This document shows, in pieces, positions 24,273 to 33,494 of a stretch of 40,683 nt of DNA. The notes beneath the pieces are model-generated. The model saw only the letters and a program-made list of their open reading frames with translations. It had not been told where the DNA came from and searched no databases. The translations under genes were made by a program, and so were the position numbers. The DNA comes from Bacteriovoracaceae bacterium UBA7317 (lineage in GTDB: Bacteria > Bdellovibrionota > Bacteriovoracia > Bacteriovoracales > Bacteriovoracaceae), in the NCBI GenBank assembly GCA_002474345.1, contig DKQD01000007.1, positions 1 through 40,683 on the forward strand, written 5' to 3'. Position 1 is the stretch's first letter; every line of letters begins with the position of its first letter.

Positions 24273-24722
24273 TTATTTACCAGCTTTACCGGTTTTAACC
24301 GTTTTAAGAATATCCTTAAATCTTTTCTTTGCTTTTCCAATAAGCCTTACTTTTTTGAAAGCGTCATAATTTTTTGCGTTTCCAACGACAACGGCACCAA
24401 CCATTCCCATGGCAAGATGAGGACGACACTTGATTCCGTGGATTCCCTCTTCATCAAACTTTTGAATGTGAACCTTAGACGTTTTTCCCTTCCACTTTTT
24501 TGAGCCTGTAGGGACGCCACCTTTTTTTGTCATACTCATTACGTTATGAGATTTATCCGTAGGGATAAACTTAACGCTGTCACCTTTTTTAATAAAAAGA
24601 ACCATAGGTTCAAAAACCATTTTTTGACCGTCTGTGCCTTTGTTTAAAAGCTTAACTTCATGAATCTTAGAAAAAGAGCTGAAGCTTCCTAAAACGAAAA
24701 ATAAGGCAATTAATAACTTCAT
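24273..24722 (-). CDS. pseudoazurin-like periplasmic cupredoxin
   Basis: 149 residues: a signal peptide (about 1-18) and a type I copper domain. The copper ligands read His59 (DKSHNVMS), Cys99, His102 and Met107 in GIKCRPHLAMGMVG. The Cys-x2-His-x4-Met spacing is that of pseudoazurin. Pseudoazurins carry electrons in the periplasm, often to nitrite or nitrous oxide reductases; none of these is in the window. A Lys-rich tail of about 35 residues extends past the usual end. Its GIHG differs from the usual (x)YG before the Cys. Being alone, its partners are unknown. Confidence 0.9.
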   Translation of the reverse strand: MKLLIALFFVLGSFSSFSKIHEVKLLNKGTDGQKMVFEPMVLFIKKGDSVKFIPTDKSHNVMSMTKKGGVPTGSKKWKGKTSKVHIQKFDEEGIHGIKCRPHLAMGMVGAVVVGNAKNYDAFKKVRLIGKAKKRFKDILKTVKTGKAGK

Positions 24723-24876
24723 AAACTGTCTCCTTAAAAAAGTTTTCTATTTTTAAATATTCATAAAAAAAAGGGATACTTTTCTCTACTTATGTGATGT
24801 TTTTAATCAATAAAATTAGGCTTTTACAAGGAAAACCTGCATGTGAAAAAGAATTGTCAATGGCCTACCGCGTTTC

Positions 24877-27084
24877 TTAATCTTTACCTGAAGTCCATGC
24901 TTTTAAAAAAGAAACAAATTTTCTGTTAGTTTTGCTTACTGGAATTGCGTTTTTTTCATTTAATTCTTTTTTTAAGATACGGGTGAGCATGAACTCTGTG
25001 GTCGTGATTTGTCTATTCAGAGACTCTTGGCTGAGTTCCTTGTGATCCCCGCTACTATGTTCTCTTTGTTTTTCAAAATTATTAAGACAAATTTCAGTAG
25101 TATTAATAAAAGGTGCTAAATCAACACCATCATGAGATTTTACTTCTGGAAGAGGAGGAAGGTTCTGGTCAGGCCCCTCTTTCTTCTCTTTTAAAAAACG
25201 CTTTAATAATTCATTTAGGAGTTTTAAGTAGTCGAAGTCACTTAAAATTTCTTTTTTTCTTTCTTCAATTCTTTCTGGTAGTTCTTCTTCAATATTTTTA
25301 GTTTTTTCTACAACCTCTTTATAGGGTTCAATAAGGTTTTTCTTAATCATAAATTCAGAAAGCTTTGACCTTTCTGGCATCTGCCTAACGAGGTAAGAAA
25401 GGTCGTTATAAGATTTTGAAATTTCTTCTTCCCCTGTTCCTAAACATAAAAATGACAGGAGTCTTGATCTTTGTTGGATAAGATCCATGGTTCTATCAAA
25501 ATCGGGATAGAGTTTGGCGACTTGAATTGCCTTTTGAAATTGCTTATCTGAAATTTGATCAACTTCTCTTACTAAAAAAATGTATTCAAAAAGGTTTTTA
25601 AAGACTTTATCTATATCTTTAACCTTTTCTAAAATAATTTTTTCAAAACTCCTGTTAAGACTTAAATTGATTGGAATAAAGCGTTTAAAGACTTTTATGT
25701 ATTGTAAAAAAGTTTCAATCATATCACAAACAATACTCGCAGCTTCTACTTGGGGGTTCAGAAGTTGTTGATTGTTATTCTGTCGCCTTAATAATAAACT
25801 TTCAAAATCTTCAATTTTCGATATGTGGTTAATTATACGGTTATCTAATTCTTTAAGATGTTTATACTTTTCGTATAGAACTCCAAAATGATTTTTTAAT
25901 TTATCATGGAAGTAATCAGGTAAATATGTGTCAGAAAGAGGAGAGGTAAAATCTTCTAGAAGATCAAAAAGTTCACTCAAAGAAAATTCTAGTTCTTTAG
26001 AAAGTTCTTCTTTGTTTTCAGTATCTAAAATTTCATTCATAAAATTGAAGTTTACTTGGTCTTCTTCGGCTTTTTTTAAATACTCCTCGGAGTCTGTAAT
26101 ATCTTCGACTGTACACATAAGCTTTTCTAAGAGCTGGTCTTTGTTAAAAAAAGGGGAATAAGAAAGCTTTAAGGTTTTTCCTCTATTCTTATTTTCATCT
26201 GGTAGGGTAACTTTCTTAGGAAGATTCTCTGATACCCCAAAGTACTGAATCTCATCGCCACTAAAGATGATAGAGAAAACTGTCAATAAATCACGGTATT
26301 CTTTAGTCCCCTTTTTTATATTAGAAAATAAAAAATCTGACACCTTTTTTCCAACAATGTCGATTCCAAAAATTTTATCAGAGTATTTTGAAACTGGTGG
26401 GACTACTTTAAAGTCTTTTTCAATAGCAAAAATTGAAACTTTAATATTATTTATAAGGGTTTTCGTCTCATTTAGGGAATTATCTAACTTAAGGGCCTTT
26501 TCATGCAGTTCTTTTCTTTTTTTTGAAAGGCCCTTTTTAAATCTAATGGTACTTTCATTAAGAAATGCGATAACTATGGTTGTTAATGAAAATATAATGG
26601 TAATAATATATTCGTCATTATTAAAGCCTTTTCCCAAAAGTATAGTGTAAGTGCAATAAAGAACGTAATAAAATAGAGAGGAAGCCAATGTTCCTTTTAA
26701 GCCTAAACTGCCATTGAAAAAGACAGGCCCTATGATAAAAATAAATAAAGCGACAAAACTATTATACTGAGGATCTTGTGATGCAGCGATATATGTACCA
26801 TAAAATCCATGAAAATTTACAAAAGTTATATGGGTTAGAATTTTTAATTTATTTTTAGGGAAAATAAATTTTAAGATCCCATATTGGATGAATAGGAAAC
26901 CGATAACTGTTATTAAAAAGGGAACTAAAATGTATTTGATGATAGAAAAATCAAATGGTTTATTATAAAGATTGTGAAAAGAGTATATTGTTAAGGTAAT
27001 AAAAACCCAGGCGAAAAAACCGCTTAAGGTTATATAAAGACTCTTCTTACTTTCGTTAAAGAATAATTTTAATTTCTGGGTCAT
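24877..27084 (-). CDS. six-TM PAS-like sensor with unknown conserved C-terminal region (copy A)
   Basis: 735 residues. There are six membrane helices (about 17-175), a coiled coil (180-212), and a PAS-like domain (about 213-332; SIFAIEKDFKVVPPVS, NLPKKVTLP, LKLSYSP, VEDITDSE). A roughly 400-residue region of unknown fold follows, shared with copies at 27349-29520 and 5998-8360. Conserved blocks in it: EDFTSPLSDTY (377-387), NPQVEAASIVCD (443-454), LFEYIFLVREV (498-508), LYPDFDRTMDLIQQRSRLL (525-543), MPERSKL and KKNLIEPYK (581-589). The N-terminal half resembles the PAS part of Bacteriovoracia CheA-like kinases, but no HTLKG or ATPase boxes are present. It may signal by protein contact. The gene ends without an obvious terminator and is followed downstream by the cupredoxin gene 155 bp away. 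Confidence 0.85.
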   Translation of the reverse strand: MTQKLKLFFNESKKSLYITLSGFFAWVFITLTIYSFHNLYNKPFDFSIIKYILVPFLITVIGFLFIQYGILKFIFPKNKLKILTHITFVNFHGFYGTYIAASQDPQYNSFVALFIFIIGPVFFNGSLGLKGTLASSLFYYVLYCTYTILLGKGFNNDEYIITIIFSLTTIVIAFLNESTIRFKKGLSKKRKELHEKALKLDNSLNETKTLINNIKVSIFAIEKDFKVVPPVSKYSDKIFGIDIVGKKVSDFLFSNIKKGTKEYRDLLTVFSIIFSGDEIQYFGVSENLPKKVTLPDENKNRGKTLKLSYSPFFNKDQLLEKLMCTVEDITDSEEYLKKAEEDQVNFNFMNEILDTENKEELSKELEFSLSELFDLLEDFTSPLSDTYLPDYFHDKLKNHFGVLYEKYKHLKELDNRIINHISKIEDFESLLLRRQNNNQQLLNPQVEAASIVCDMIETFLQYIKVFKRFIPINLSLNRSFEKIILEKVKDIDKVFKNLFEYIFLVREVDQISDKQFQKAIQVAKLYPDFDRTMDLIQQRSRLLSFLCLGTGEEEISKSYNDLSYLVRQMPERSKLSEFMIKKNLIEPYKEVVEKTKNIEEELPERIEERKKEILSDFDYLKLLNELLKRFLKEKKEGPDQNLPPLPEVKSHDGVDLAPFINTTEICLNNFEKQREHSSGDHKELSQESLNRQITTTEFMLTRILKKELNEKNAIPVSKTNRKFVSFLKAWTSGKD

Positions 27085-27348
27085 AGTTCAATAAAGAAAA
27101 ATATTTTTTAAAAAAAAAGCTACTTTATACATTTTTGTTAATGATAGCTTTATCGGTTTTTTTTTTGAAATATACGTAATATTGAAGTCTGCTTTAAAAA
27201 AAGTTTTACTTTATTAGGGAAAAATTAGAAATAGTTTTTATTTTGATCAAAATTTTTTATCGATGTTCTCATCATTTTACATATAATCATACTCCAAAAA
27301 TATTTTTAAAAAAATATGGATCCTCTAGAGAAAAAATATTAAGTAAAT

Positions 27349-29520
27349 TTATTTATTTTTATTTGAAATAAGGTTTTTAATGAATTTGATAAAATTTTGA
27401 TTATTTCGACTTGGCGGGAAGGCATTTTTCTTTTTTAAATCATTCAATAAACTTCTTATTATAAAAACTTCTATATGATTAATTTGTCTTTCAATACTCA
27501 AATTAAAATCCTTTTTAAAAAGTTTATTGCCTTTACTTATTGAATCATAGTTTTTTAATACTACTTCCATTGTTCTCACAAAAGAAACTAAACCTTTGGA
27601 GTGCTCTGCAGAAATTAATGGCAGTGGCGGTAAATTTGGATTAGTTTCTCCTCTTTTTTCGACCTCAAACCTTTTTAATAACTTATATAAAAGTTGATAG
27701 TAACCGAAGTCACTAAGGCCCTCCTTTTTTCTTATCTCATCTCTTTTTATAATCTCTTTTTCAATATTTCTCGTTTTTTCTAAAACTATTTTATAGGGAT
27801 CAATGAGGTTTTTCTTAATCATATAATCTGAAAGATTTGACCGATTAGGCATCTGTCCAACAAGATACGAAAGATCATCATAAGTTTTTGAAAGTTCATC
27901 TTCTCCGGTTCCAAGGCAAAAAAAGGACAGTAGTCTTGATCTTTGGCAAATTAGGTCAATAGTCCGATCAAATTCAGGATAGAGTTTTGATGCTTGTATG
28001 GCCTTTTTATATTGAGCATCCGAAATTTGACTAATTTCTCGGACTAAAAAAATATACTCAAAAAGATTTTGAAAAACTTTATCAAGATCCCTGACCTTTT
28101 CTATGATTATCTTTGTAAAATTACGATTTAAGTTTAAATTGACAGGGAAAAAGCGGTTAAATACCGTTGCATATTTTAAAAAAAAGTCTAAAGAGTCGCA
28201 AATAATATTTGTTGCCTCAATTTGTGGATTAATTTCGTCTTGAATATTTTTAAAAAATTCAAAATGCTCAATGTTGGCAATATGACCAAATATCATAGTT
28301 TTGATTTCTTTTTGATGTTCAAACTTTTTGTGTAATTGATCGAATTGATTTTCTAATTTTGTCTGAAAGTAAGAAAGAGGGTATGTGTCAGAAAGTGGTG
28401 AGGTGAAGTCCTCTAAAAGATCAAAAAGTTTATTTAAGGAAATTTCTAAATCTTTGGCAACATTATCTTTGTTCTCAGTTTCTAAAATTTCATCCATAAA
28501 TTTGAAGTTCTTTTGATCTTCTTCAACAGTTTTTAAGTAAACCTCAGACTCCGTTATATCCTCAACAGTAAACATTAGCTTTTCTAAGAGGTCATTTTGA
28601 TCAAAAATTGGATGATAACTGATTTTAAATGTTTTTCCTCTTTTCTTAAACTCACAGGGAATCGTTACTTTTTTGGGAAGGTGACCAGAGATTCCGTCGT
28701 ATTGGATATCATTTTCACCAAAAATGAGGTGGAAAACTGACATTAAATCACGATGGTTTTTAGTTCCACTTCTTATGCTAAGAAACAAAAAACTAGTAAC
28801 TTTTTTTCCAATTATATTCATTCCAAAGATCTCATTAGAGCTTTTTGAAACCGGGTGGATAACCTCTAAGTTTTTTCCAATAGTAAAAACAGAAGTATTG
28901 ATAGGATCAAGTAGGTCTTTTGTCTCTTTCAAAGAGTCATCCAATTCTTTAGTTTTGATTGAAAGAGTTTTCTTAAACCTTGCTGCACTTTCGTTATTTA
29001 TTGAAAAAACTAAAGAGCTTACGGTAAAAGTAATACTCATAATAATTTCGTCTTTTCCGAACTCTATCCCTAAAATTTGTAAAAAAAGATAAAAGATAAA
29101 GTAAAAAAATAAACAAACAACCAAAGTTTCTTTAAAGCCAAAAGTGCCTCCCCAAAAGGCATAACTTATAATAAAAATCATTAAAACCAAAAGACCATTT
29201 ATTGCAGGGTTTTGAGTGACACTAAAATAGATTCCATAAAAGGCATGAAGACCTACAAAGATGATATAGGTTGAATTTCTTAATTTATTTTCCGTAAAAA
29301 TGAATTTTAAAATTTCATATTGAATGCATATAGAACCAAAAATTGTAATTACAAAAGGAATTAAGATAGATTCAATAGGAGAAAAATGAAAAGGAATTTT
29401 ATAAACAAAAGAAAATAGAAATATAGACAATATAATTAAAAGCCACGCAAAAAAAATGGCCCCCGTCATTAAAATGCCTCTTTTGTTTTGATTATAAAAG
29501 TCTATAATTCTTAGTTTCAT
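27349..29520 (-). CDS. six-TM PAS-like sensor with unknown conserved C-terminal region (copy B)
   Basis: 723 residues with the same architecture as copy A: about six helices to residue 175, a coiled coil, a PAS-like domain (SVFTIGKNLEVIHPVS, HLPKKVTIP, VEDITESE), then the shared unknown region with EDFTSPLSDTY, NPQIEATNIICD, LFEYIFLVREI, LYPEFDRTIDLICQRSRLL and KKNLIDPYK. It lies 264 bp upstream of copy A on the same strand, so the pair looks like a tandem duplication that diverged. The short intergenic space leaves room for a separate promoter for copy A. The N-terminal membrane helices differ more than the C-terminal blocks, as expected if the inputs differ while the output is constrained. 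Confidence 0.85.
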   Translation of the reverse strand: MKLRIIDFYNQNKRGILMTGAIFFAWLLIILSIFLFSFVYKIPFHFSPIESILIPFVITIFGSICIQYEILKFIFTENKLRNSTYIIFVGLHAFYGIYFSVTQNPAINGLLVLMIFIISYAFWGGTFGFKETLVVCLFFYFIFYLFLQILGIEFGKDEIIMSITFTVSSLVFSINNESAARFKKTLSIKTKELDDSLKETKDLLDPINTSVFTIGKNLEVIHPVSKSSNEIFGMNIIGKKVTSFLFLSIRSGTKNHRDLMSVFHLIFGENDIQYDGISGHLPKKVTIPCEFKKRGKTFKISYHPIFDQNDLLEKLMFTVEDITESEVYLKTVEEDQKNFKFMDEILETENKDNVAKDLEISLNKLFDLLEDFTSPLSDTYPLSYFQTKLENQFDQLHKKFEHQKEIKTMIFGHIANIEHFEFFKNIQDEINPQIEATNIICDSLDFFLKYATVFNRFFPVNLNLNRNFTKIIIEKVRDLDKVFQNLFEYIFLVREISQISDAQYKKAIQASKLYPEFDRTIDLICQRSRLLSFFCLGTGEDELSKTYDDLSYLVGQMPNRSNLSDYMIKKNLIDPYKIVLEKTRNIEKEIIKRDEIRKKEGLSDFGYYQLLYKLLKRFEVEKRGETNPNLPPLPLISAEHSKGLVSFVRTMEVVLKNYDSISKGNKLFKKDFNLSIERQINHIEVFIIRSLLNDLKKKNAFPPSRNNQNFIKFIKNLISNKNK

Positions 29521-29685
29521 CTAAAAAAATTATTGTTTCCAAAATACTCTTAAATAAGTTCCTAAATATCGGTAGAATAGATTGAAAATTGACAAGTTTT
29601 CTCTTTTTTTAAAAAGATATTTCAAACTTCATACAATAATCCAAAACTATATCAATTTTAAACATGAGTTTCGTTTAATCCTAAC

Positions 29686-29715
29686 TTGACGTTATTGAGT
29701 TATGAGGGGCAAAAT
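29686..29715 (+). promoter_or_regulatory. possible sigma-70 promoter of the PHP hydrolase gene
   Basis: TTGACG (29686-29691) and CAAAAT (29710-29715) are separated by 18 bp, and a strong AGGGAG ribosome site lies before the ATG at 29749. The -35 is good and the -10 is weak. Position fits; no experimental support. Confidence 0.35.
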
Positions 29716-29748
29716 ATGGGCCAAAAAAAAATTTAGGGAGATTCTCAA

Positions 29749-31449
29749 ATGACCAAGGTAAAAGTCCTTCTTTTATTAGGTATCATTATGCAAAGTGTTT
29801 ACGCTCACAGGGGCCATGACTACGGTGGTACTGAAAAAGCGTTTGGTAAAAAGGGCACGGTAGAGGTGCAGGTCATTGACAAAAGAACCAAAAAATTTAC
29901 CCCTTCTAGAATCACCGTCATCAACCCTAAAGGAAAATTGGTCAGGCTTACCCGTGCCACAAAAAAAAGAACCGCCGTTAGAAAGGGGATCTTTTACTTT
30001 GATGGTGAGAAAGGTCAGTTTAATCTAAGACCTGGCCGCTACCAAGTTTTTGCTGGAAAAGGATTTGAGTGGTCTCTCTCTAAAAAAGAGATAGAGATTA
30101 AAAAAGGTGAACTTTTAAAGTTAAAATTTGAAATTGAAAGGGTTGTTGATACGACAGGCTATGTAGCTTCAGACACTCATGTACACGTTTTAAAATATAG
30201 TAAGCATGGCGACATCCGCTTGGATGAAAGAATGGTCACTATTGCAGGGGAGGGGATCGAGCTTCCGATAGCAACGGATCATAACCATAATACAGATTAC
30301 ACTCCTATACAAAAAGAGCTCGAGTTTGATGAGCATTTCACGCCTATTGTTGGGAATGAGGTAACAACGAGAATTGGTCATATCAATGCTTTTCCCATGG
30401 ATCCTTTGGATAAAAGACCTTCACCTTATCTTCGAACCTGGGAAGCTTTTAATGAAAAAATCAGAGAAAAAGGGGCCGAAGTTCTGATTTTAAACCATCC
30501 TCGATGGAGGAAAAAAAATGGAAACCCCGAAGGGCCTTTTGGAAAGTTTGGTCTGAATAGGGTGACAGGTTCATTCAAGGAAATTAAAGGGTTTCCTTTT
30601 AATGCTTTAGAATTAGAAAACTCGATGACGCCCGTTTCAAAAAATGAGCCCCTTCCTTTTTTCATTTTAAAAGACTGGATGGGTCTTTTAAATCAGGGTT
30701 ATAGAGTGACTGTCGTAGGGGGAAGTGATTCCCATACGGTTAAAGGAATTGTGGGGCAGGCGAGGAGCTATGTTAAAAGTTCGACCGACAACCCCGCCGA
30801 AATTAATGAAGAGGAAGTTGTTGAAAGCTTTAAAAAGGGGCGTGTCCTCGTTAGCAAAGGTATTTTTTCGGATTTATCACTTTTTAATAAATACAAAGTT
30901 GGAGACACAGTCTCTTTAAAGGATGAAAACGAAATTAAAGGGACGATTACGGTAAGAGCGCCAGGTTGGGTTAAACCTAAAGAAGTCTTTGTCTTTGTTA
31001 ACGGTGATATTGTTTGGAAAAAGAAAATTACCAAAGAGGAAGGAAAACCAATAGATATTAAGCTTAATTTCAAAGTCCCACGTCCTAAAATTGATGCCTA
31101 CCTTTTTGTATATGTATTGGGTGATGGAATTAGTGAGCATTATTGGAAAACAAAAGACCCCTTCACGATGGCCGCTACAAATCCTATTTTTATTGATGCT
31201 GATGGTGATGGCCGTTATCTTGCTCCTAAAAAACTGGCCCTTGAGTGGATTAAAGAAAATGAAGTCAGCTTAATTTCTCTTGAAGACCAAATTAAGGATT
31301 TAGAGCCCTTAGTTGGGGTCCAGGTAATGGATATCCTCTTTCAAAAACCCAAAATAACTACTAAAGACCTTTTAGATAAAACTCTAAAGAACCTTGCGCT
31401 CAAATCAAAGCTTTTTAAACTTTATAGAGAAGAAAGGTTAAAAGACTAG
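29749..31449 (+). CDS. exported PHP-type metallohydrolase (CehA/McbA-like)
   Basis: 566 residues with a signal peptide (about 1-19) and a carboxypeptidase-regulatory-like beta domain (about 30-135; EVQVIDKRTKKFTPSRITV, LRPGRYQVFAGKG). A PHP domain then carries the metal-binding motifs DTHVH, ATDHNHN, GNEVTT, GHINAF, LNHPRW and GGSDSH. This order is that of the CehA/McbA group, known for hydrolysing esters or amides of xenobiotics (carbaryl) and of unknown role in most bacteria. A C-terminal beta region and a DADGDG stretch (possible Ca site) follow at about 481-489. It converges on the GH5 gene with a shared terminator. The early His/Gly-rich stretch HRGHDYGG just after the signal could bind metal. 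Confidence 0.85.
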   Translation: MTKVKVLLLLGIIMQSVYAHRGHDYGGTEKAFGKKGTVEVQVIDKRTKKFTPSRITVINPKGKLVRLTRATKKRTAVRKGIFYFDGEKGQFNLRPGRYQVFAGKGFEWSLSKKEIEIKKGELLKLKFEIERVVDTTGYVASDTHVHVLKYSKHGDIRLDERMVTIAGEGIELPIATDHNHNTDYTPIQKELEFDEHFTPIVGNEVTTRIGHINAFPMDPLDKRPSPYLRTWEAFNEKIREKGAEVLILNHPRWRKKNGNPEGPFGKFGLNRVTGSFKEIKGFPFNALELENSMTPVSKNEPLPFFILKDWMGLLNQGYRVTVVGGSDSHTVKGIVGQARSYVKSSTDNPAEINEEEVVESFKKGRVLVSKGIFSDLSLFNKYKVGDTVSLKDENEIKGTITVRAPGWVKPKEVFVFVNGDIVWKKKITKEEGKPIDIKLNFKVPRPKIDAYLFVYVLGDGISEHYWKTKDPFTMAATNPIFIDADGDGRYLAPKKLALEWIKENEVSLISLEDQIKDLEPLVGVQVMDILFQKPKITTKDLLDKTLKNLALKSKLFKLYREERLKD

Positions 31450-31500
31450 TTCTAGGCTCTAACTTCCAAAGAAAAATAGAAACTTTATTTTATTAAAATA

Positions 31501-31536
31501 AAAAAAGAAAGGCCTTTTTAAGGCCTTTCTTTTTTA
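31501..31536. terminator. bidirectional terminator shared by convergent genes
   Basis: A near-perfect palindrome: GAAAGGCCTT and AAGGCCTTTC with a short T/A loop, flanked by A-tract and T-tract on both sides, so it works in both directions. It serves the plus-strand PHP hydrolase and the minus-strand GH5 gene. One arm is inside the GH5 coding sequence: its last codons (KKERP-stop) form half of the stem. Confidence 0.92.
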
Positions 31537-33494
31537 GTGATGACAATGGTGTATGTTTTAGAGCTTTGGTCTGTATGAAGGTATAGTATCTGGGAATCCT
31601 CGTCCCACTTCTTCTTAACCTTTTTCATCCCTCTGTCACCATAAATTTTAAGGTCATACCCATGAGGGTAATGTCTTTTAGGAATAAAGATTTCAGTTGG
31701 GCCCTCTACATTGGCCTTTGTCTCATATTTTAAGAGAAATTTTCCTGAGTTTATATCAAAGGAGTGTCCTAGTGGATAACCTGCAACGGCCCTCGGATAG
31801 GTTCTTACTAAATAATGGAGTTTCCAGTTTTCGTTGCCGTTTCTATCAACAAGGCCCCAACTCCCTTTAGTAGGGCTATTACTCCACCACATCCAGCTGG
31901 CCCCCATATAATCAAACATATTAAGGGCCTCTTCTAAGTATTGATCAAAGCCAGGAATATCTTCGTTTCCACCAAATTCTCCTACCCAAAGAGGAGTTTG
32001 ATGCAATTCAACTTCTTTTGTTCTGGCGTGTGACCACATGGAGACATTCTTTCTATCAAGAGAGTTATAAGAGATATTTTCATGAAGAAGAATGGGATAT
32101 ATATGAGGAGCATAGGCGAGTCTTTGCTCACCTCTTCTTGCGTCATGAACCTTTTTAAGGTGCGACTTGAAACCAAAATTAACGCCAAAAGACCTAGGCT
32201 CAAAGAAAACCCACTTGTCTTGATCGACTTCTCTTATGCCCTTAATAAGCCTTTTATACATCGGTCCCAAAGATTTTTTTTCAAAGCTTCTCGTAAAGTT
32301 ACTAGCATGAGGCTCGTTCATAAGGTCGTAGCCTAAGACACCTGGGTGGTCTTTAAACCTCGAGGCCACTTTTTTCCAAGCTCCAATATAGTGGTCTTGT
32401 AGGTAAGGATATTTTTTGTAGTTCCAAAACCTTTTGAAGGCTTCAGTCACGGCTGGGTTAAGATAGTTGAGCCACCAAAGGTGCTTTAATTTATCAGGAA
32501 GGAATTTTGTGATTCTTGTGTTTTTATATTTAGTAAAGCGCCCAACATCGGTCGCCCAGCCAGGGGCACCATTCCCACCAACGGCGTATCCATAAACGTC
32601 CTGGTGCATATCCAAAACAACCCAAGCGCCGTTATCAGTATACCACTTGACTCGTTTAGCAACTTTATCAAGATAGGCCTCATCGTAGACTCCTCTTTGA
32701 GGCTCTACAGCGGCCCAAAAAATAAGAAGTCTAACAGCATTCATCCCAAAAACTTTGGTTTCTTGAATGACGTCTTTTTCTTTAACCCAGGACATAAACT
32801 CTGGGTCAGACTTTGAAGAATTTGACGAGTTAACACCGTGAAGAATGAGGGACCTTCCCTTAGAGTCTGTGAGGTATTTAATTTTTTTGGGTCTTGCTAT
32901 GCCTTTATAGATTGGAGCTTCAGTTCTTCTTATGATTTTCTTTTTAAAATATTTTGTTGCCTTGGATTTACAAAAAAGCCCAAGCTTCACCTCGTTTTTC
33001 CCACATTGTTCATAGCAAGTTTTGCCAAAACCTTTATAATCTTCTCGGCATTTTTCATAACAAAGGCCTGCGACTTTTTTCATGCCTTCAGGGCAAGCCT
33101 TCTTAAATTTAAAACTTCTTTCCCTTTTATAGGATTTCTTTTTTCTAAAGCTTCCTTTTTTGTAACAACCTAAACCTAAATCTTTAAATCCTTTTTTACA
33201 GCCCTTGTAGCAAGCTGTTCCAACGCCTTTTGTTCCTTTTGGGCAAGCCCTATGACAAAGCCCAAGTTGATATTCAAATCCCTTTTGGCATTTTGGGAGA
33301 ATGCCTTTGGAACTAAATTTATAGTCCTCTTCGGGGTCTAAAGCTTGACTTCTATCAAGCATATTCACCATTTTTTCTCTAACCCTTTCGACCCTTATCT
33401 CTTGTGACGGATTCAATAAAGAACCCCATAAAGGTTGGGACAGAGTTAAAAAAGTAGTAAAAATTGCTAAAAACGGAAAAATAGAAGCTTGCAT
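31518..33494 (-). CDS. secreted GH5 glycosidase, endoglycoceramidase-like, with Cys-rich N-terminal repeats
   Basis: 658 residues. Signal peptide (about 1-24), a linker, and a Cys-rich region (69-175) with about five units of the form CxxGxxxxxGxxCYxxC. A basic linker precedes a GH5 catalytic domain (about 205-565) and a C-terminal beta domain (to 658). The acid/base is Glu394 in YDLMNEPHA and the nucleophile is Glu506 in WVGEFGGN. VLDMHQDVYG (about 293-302) with NGAPGWA is the signature of endoglycoceramidases, which release the oligosaccharide from glycosphingolipids. Other GH5 enzymes have different text here. So glycolipid cleavage is likely, though the substrate could be another beta-glycoside. 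The Cys-rich repeats may bind or anchor outside the cell. Confidence 0.85.
   Translation of the reverse strand: MQASIFPFLAIFTTFLTLSQPLWGSLLNPSQEIRVERVREKMVNMLDRSQALDPEEDYKFSSKGILPKCQKGFEYQLGLCHRACPKGTKGVGTACYKGCKKGFKDLGLGCYKKGSFRKKKSYKRERSFKFKKACPEGMKKVAGLCYEKCREDYKGFGKTCYEQCGKNEVKLGLFCKSKATKYFKKKIIRRTEAPIYKGIARPKKIKYLTDSKGRSLILHGVNSSNSSKSDPEFMSWVKEKDVIQETKVFGMNAVRLLIFWAAVEPQRGVYDEAYLDKVAKRVKWYTDNGAWVVLDMHQDVYGYAVGGNGAPGWATDVGRFTKYKNTRITKFLPDKLKHLWWLNYLNPAVTEAFKRFWNYKKYPYLQDHYIGAWKKVASRFKDHPGVLGYDLMNEPHASNFTRSFEKKSLGPMYKRLIKGIREVDQDKWVFFEPRSFGVNFGFKSHLKKVHDARRGEQRLAYAPHIYPILLHENISYNSLDRKNVSMWSHARTKEVELHQTPLWVGEFGGNEDIPGFDQYLEEALNMFDYMGASWMWWSNSPTKGSWGLVDRNGNENWKLHYLVRTYPRAVAGYPLGHSFDINSGKFLLKYETKANVEGPTEIFIPKRHYPHGYDLKIYGDRGMKKVKKKWDEDSQILYLHTDQSSKTYTIVITKKERP

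Noticed and set aside
25928..26650. Plus-strand open frames opposite sensor copy A
   Set aside because: They are Ser/Lys-rich or hydrophobic antisense shadows of a conserved coding sequence, with no ribosome site and no family resemblance.
27318..27330. GGATCCTCTAGAG matches the BamHI-XbaI part of a common cloning polylinker
   Set aside because: The match is 13 bases and the flanks are AT-rich native sequence with no more polylinker or vector on either side, so chance is the best explanation.
29928..31140. Several antisense and alternative frames in the PHP hydrolase gene
   Set aside because: The main frame has a full set of metal motifs; the others have none.
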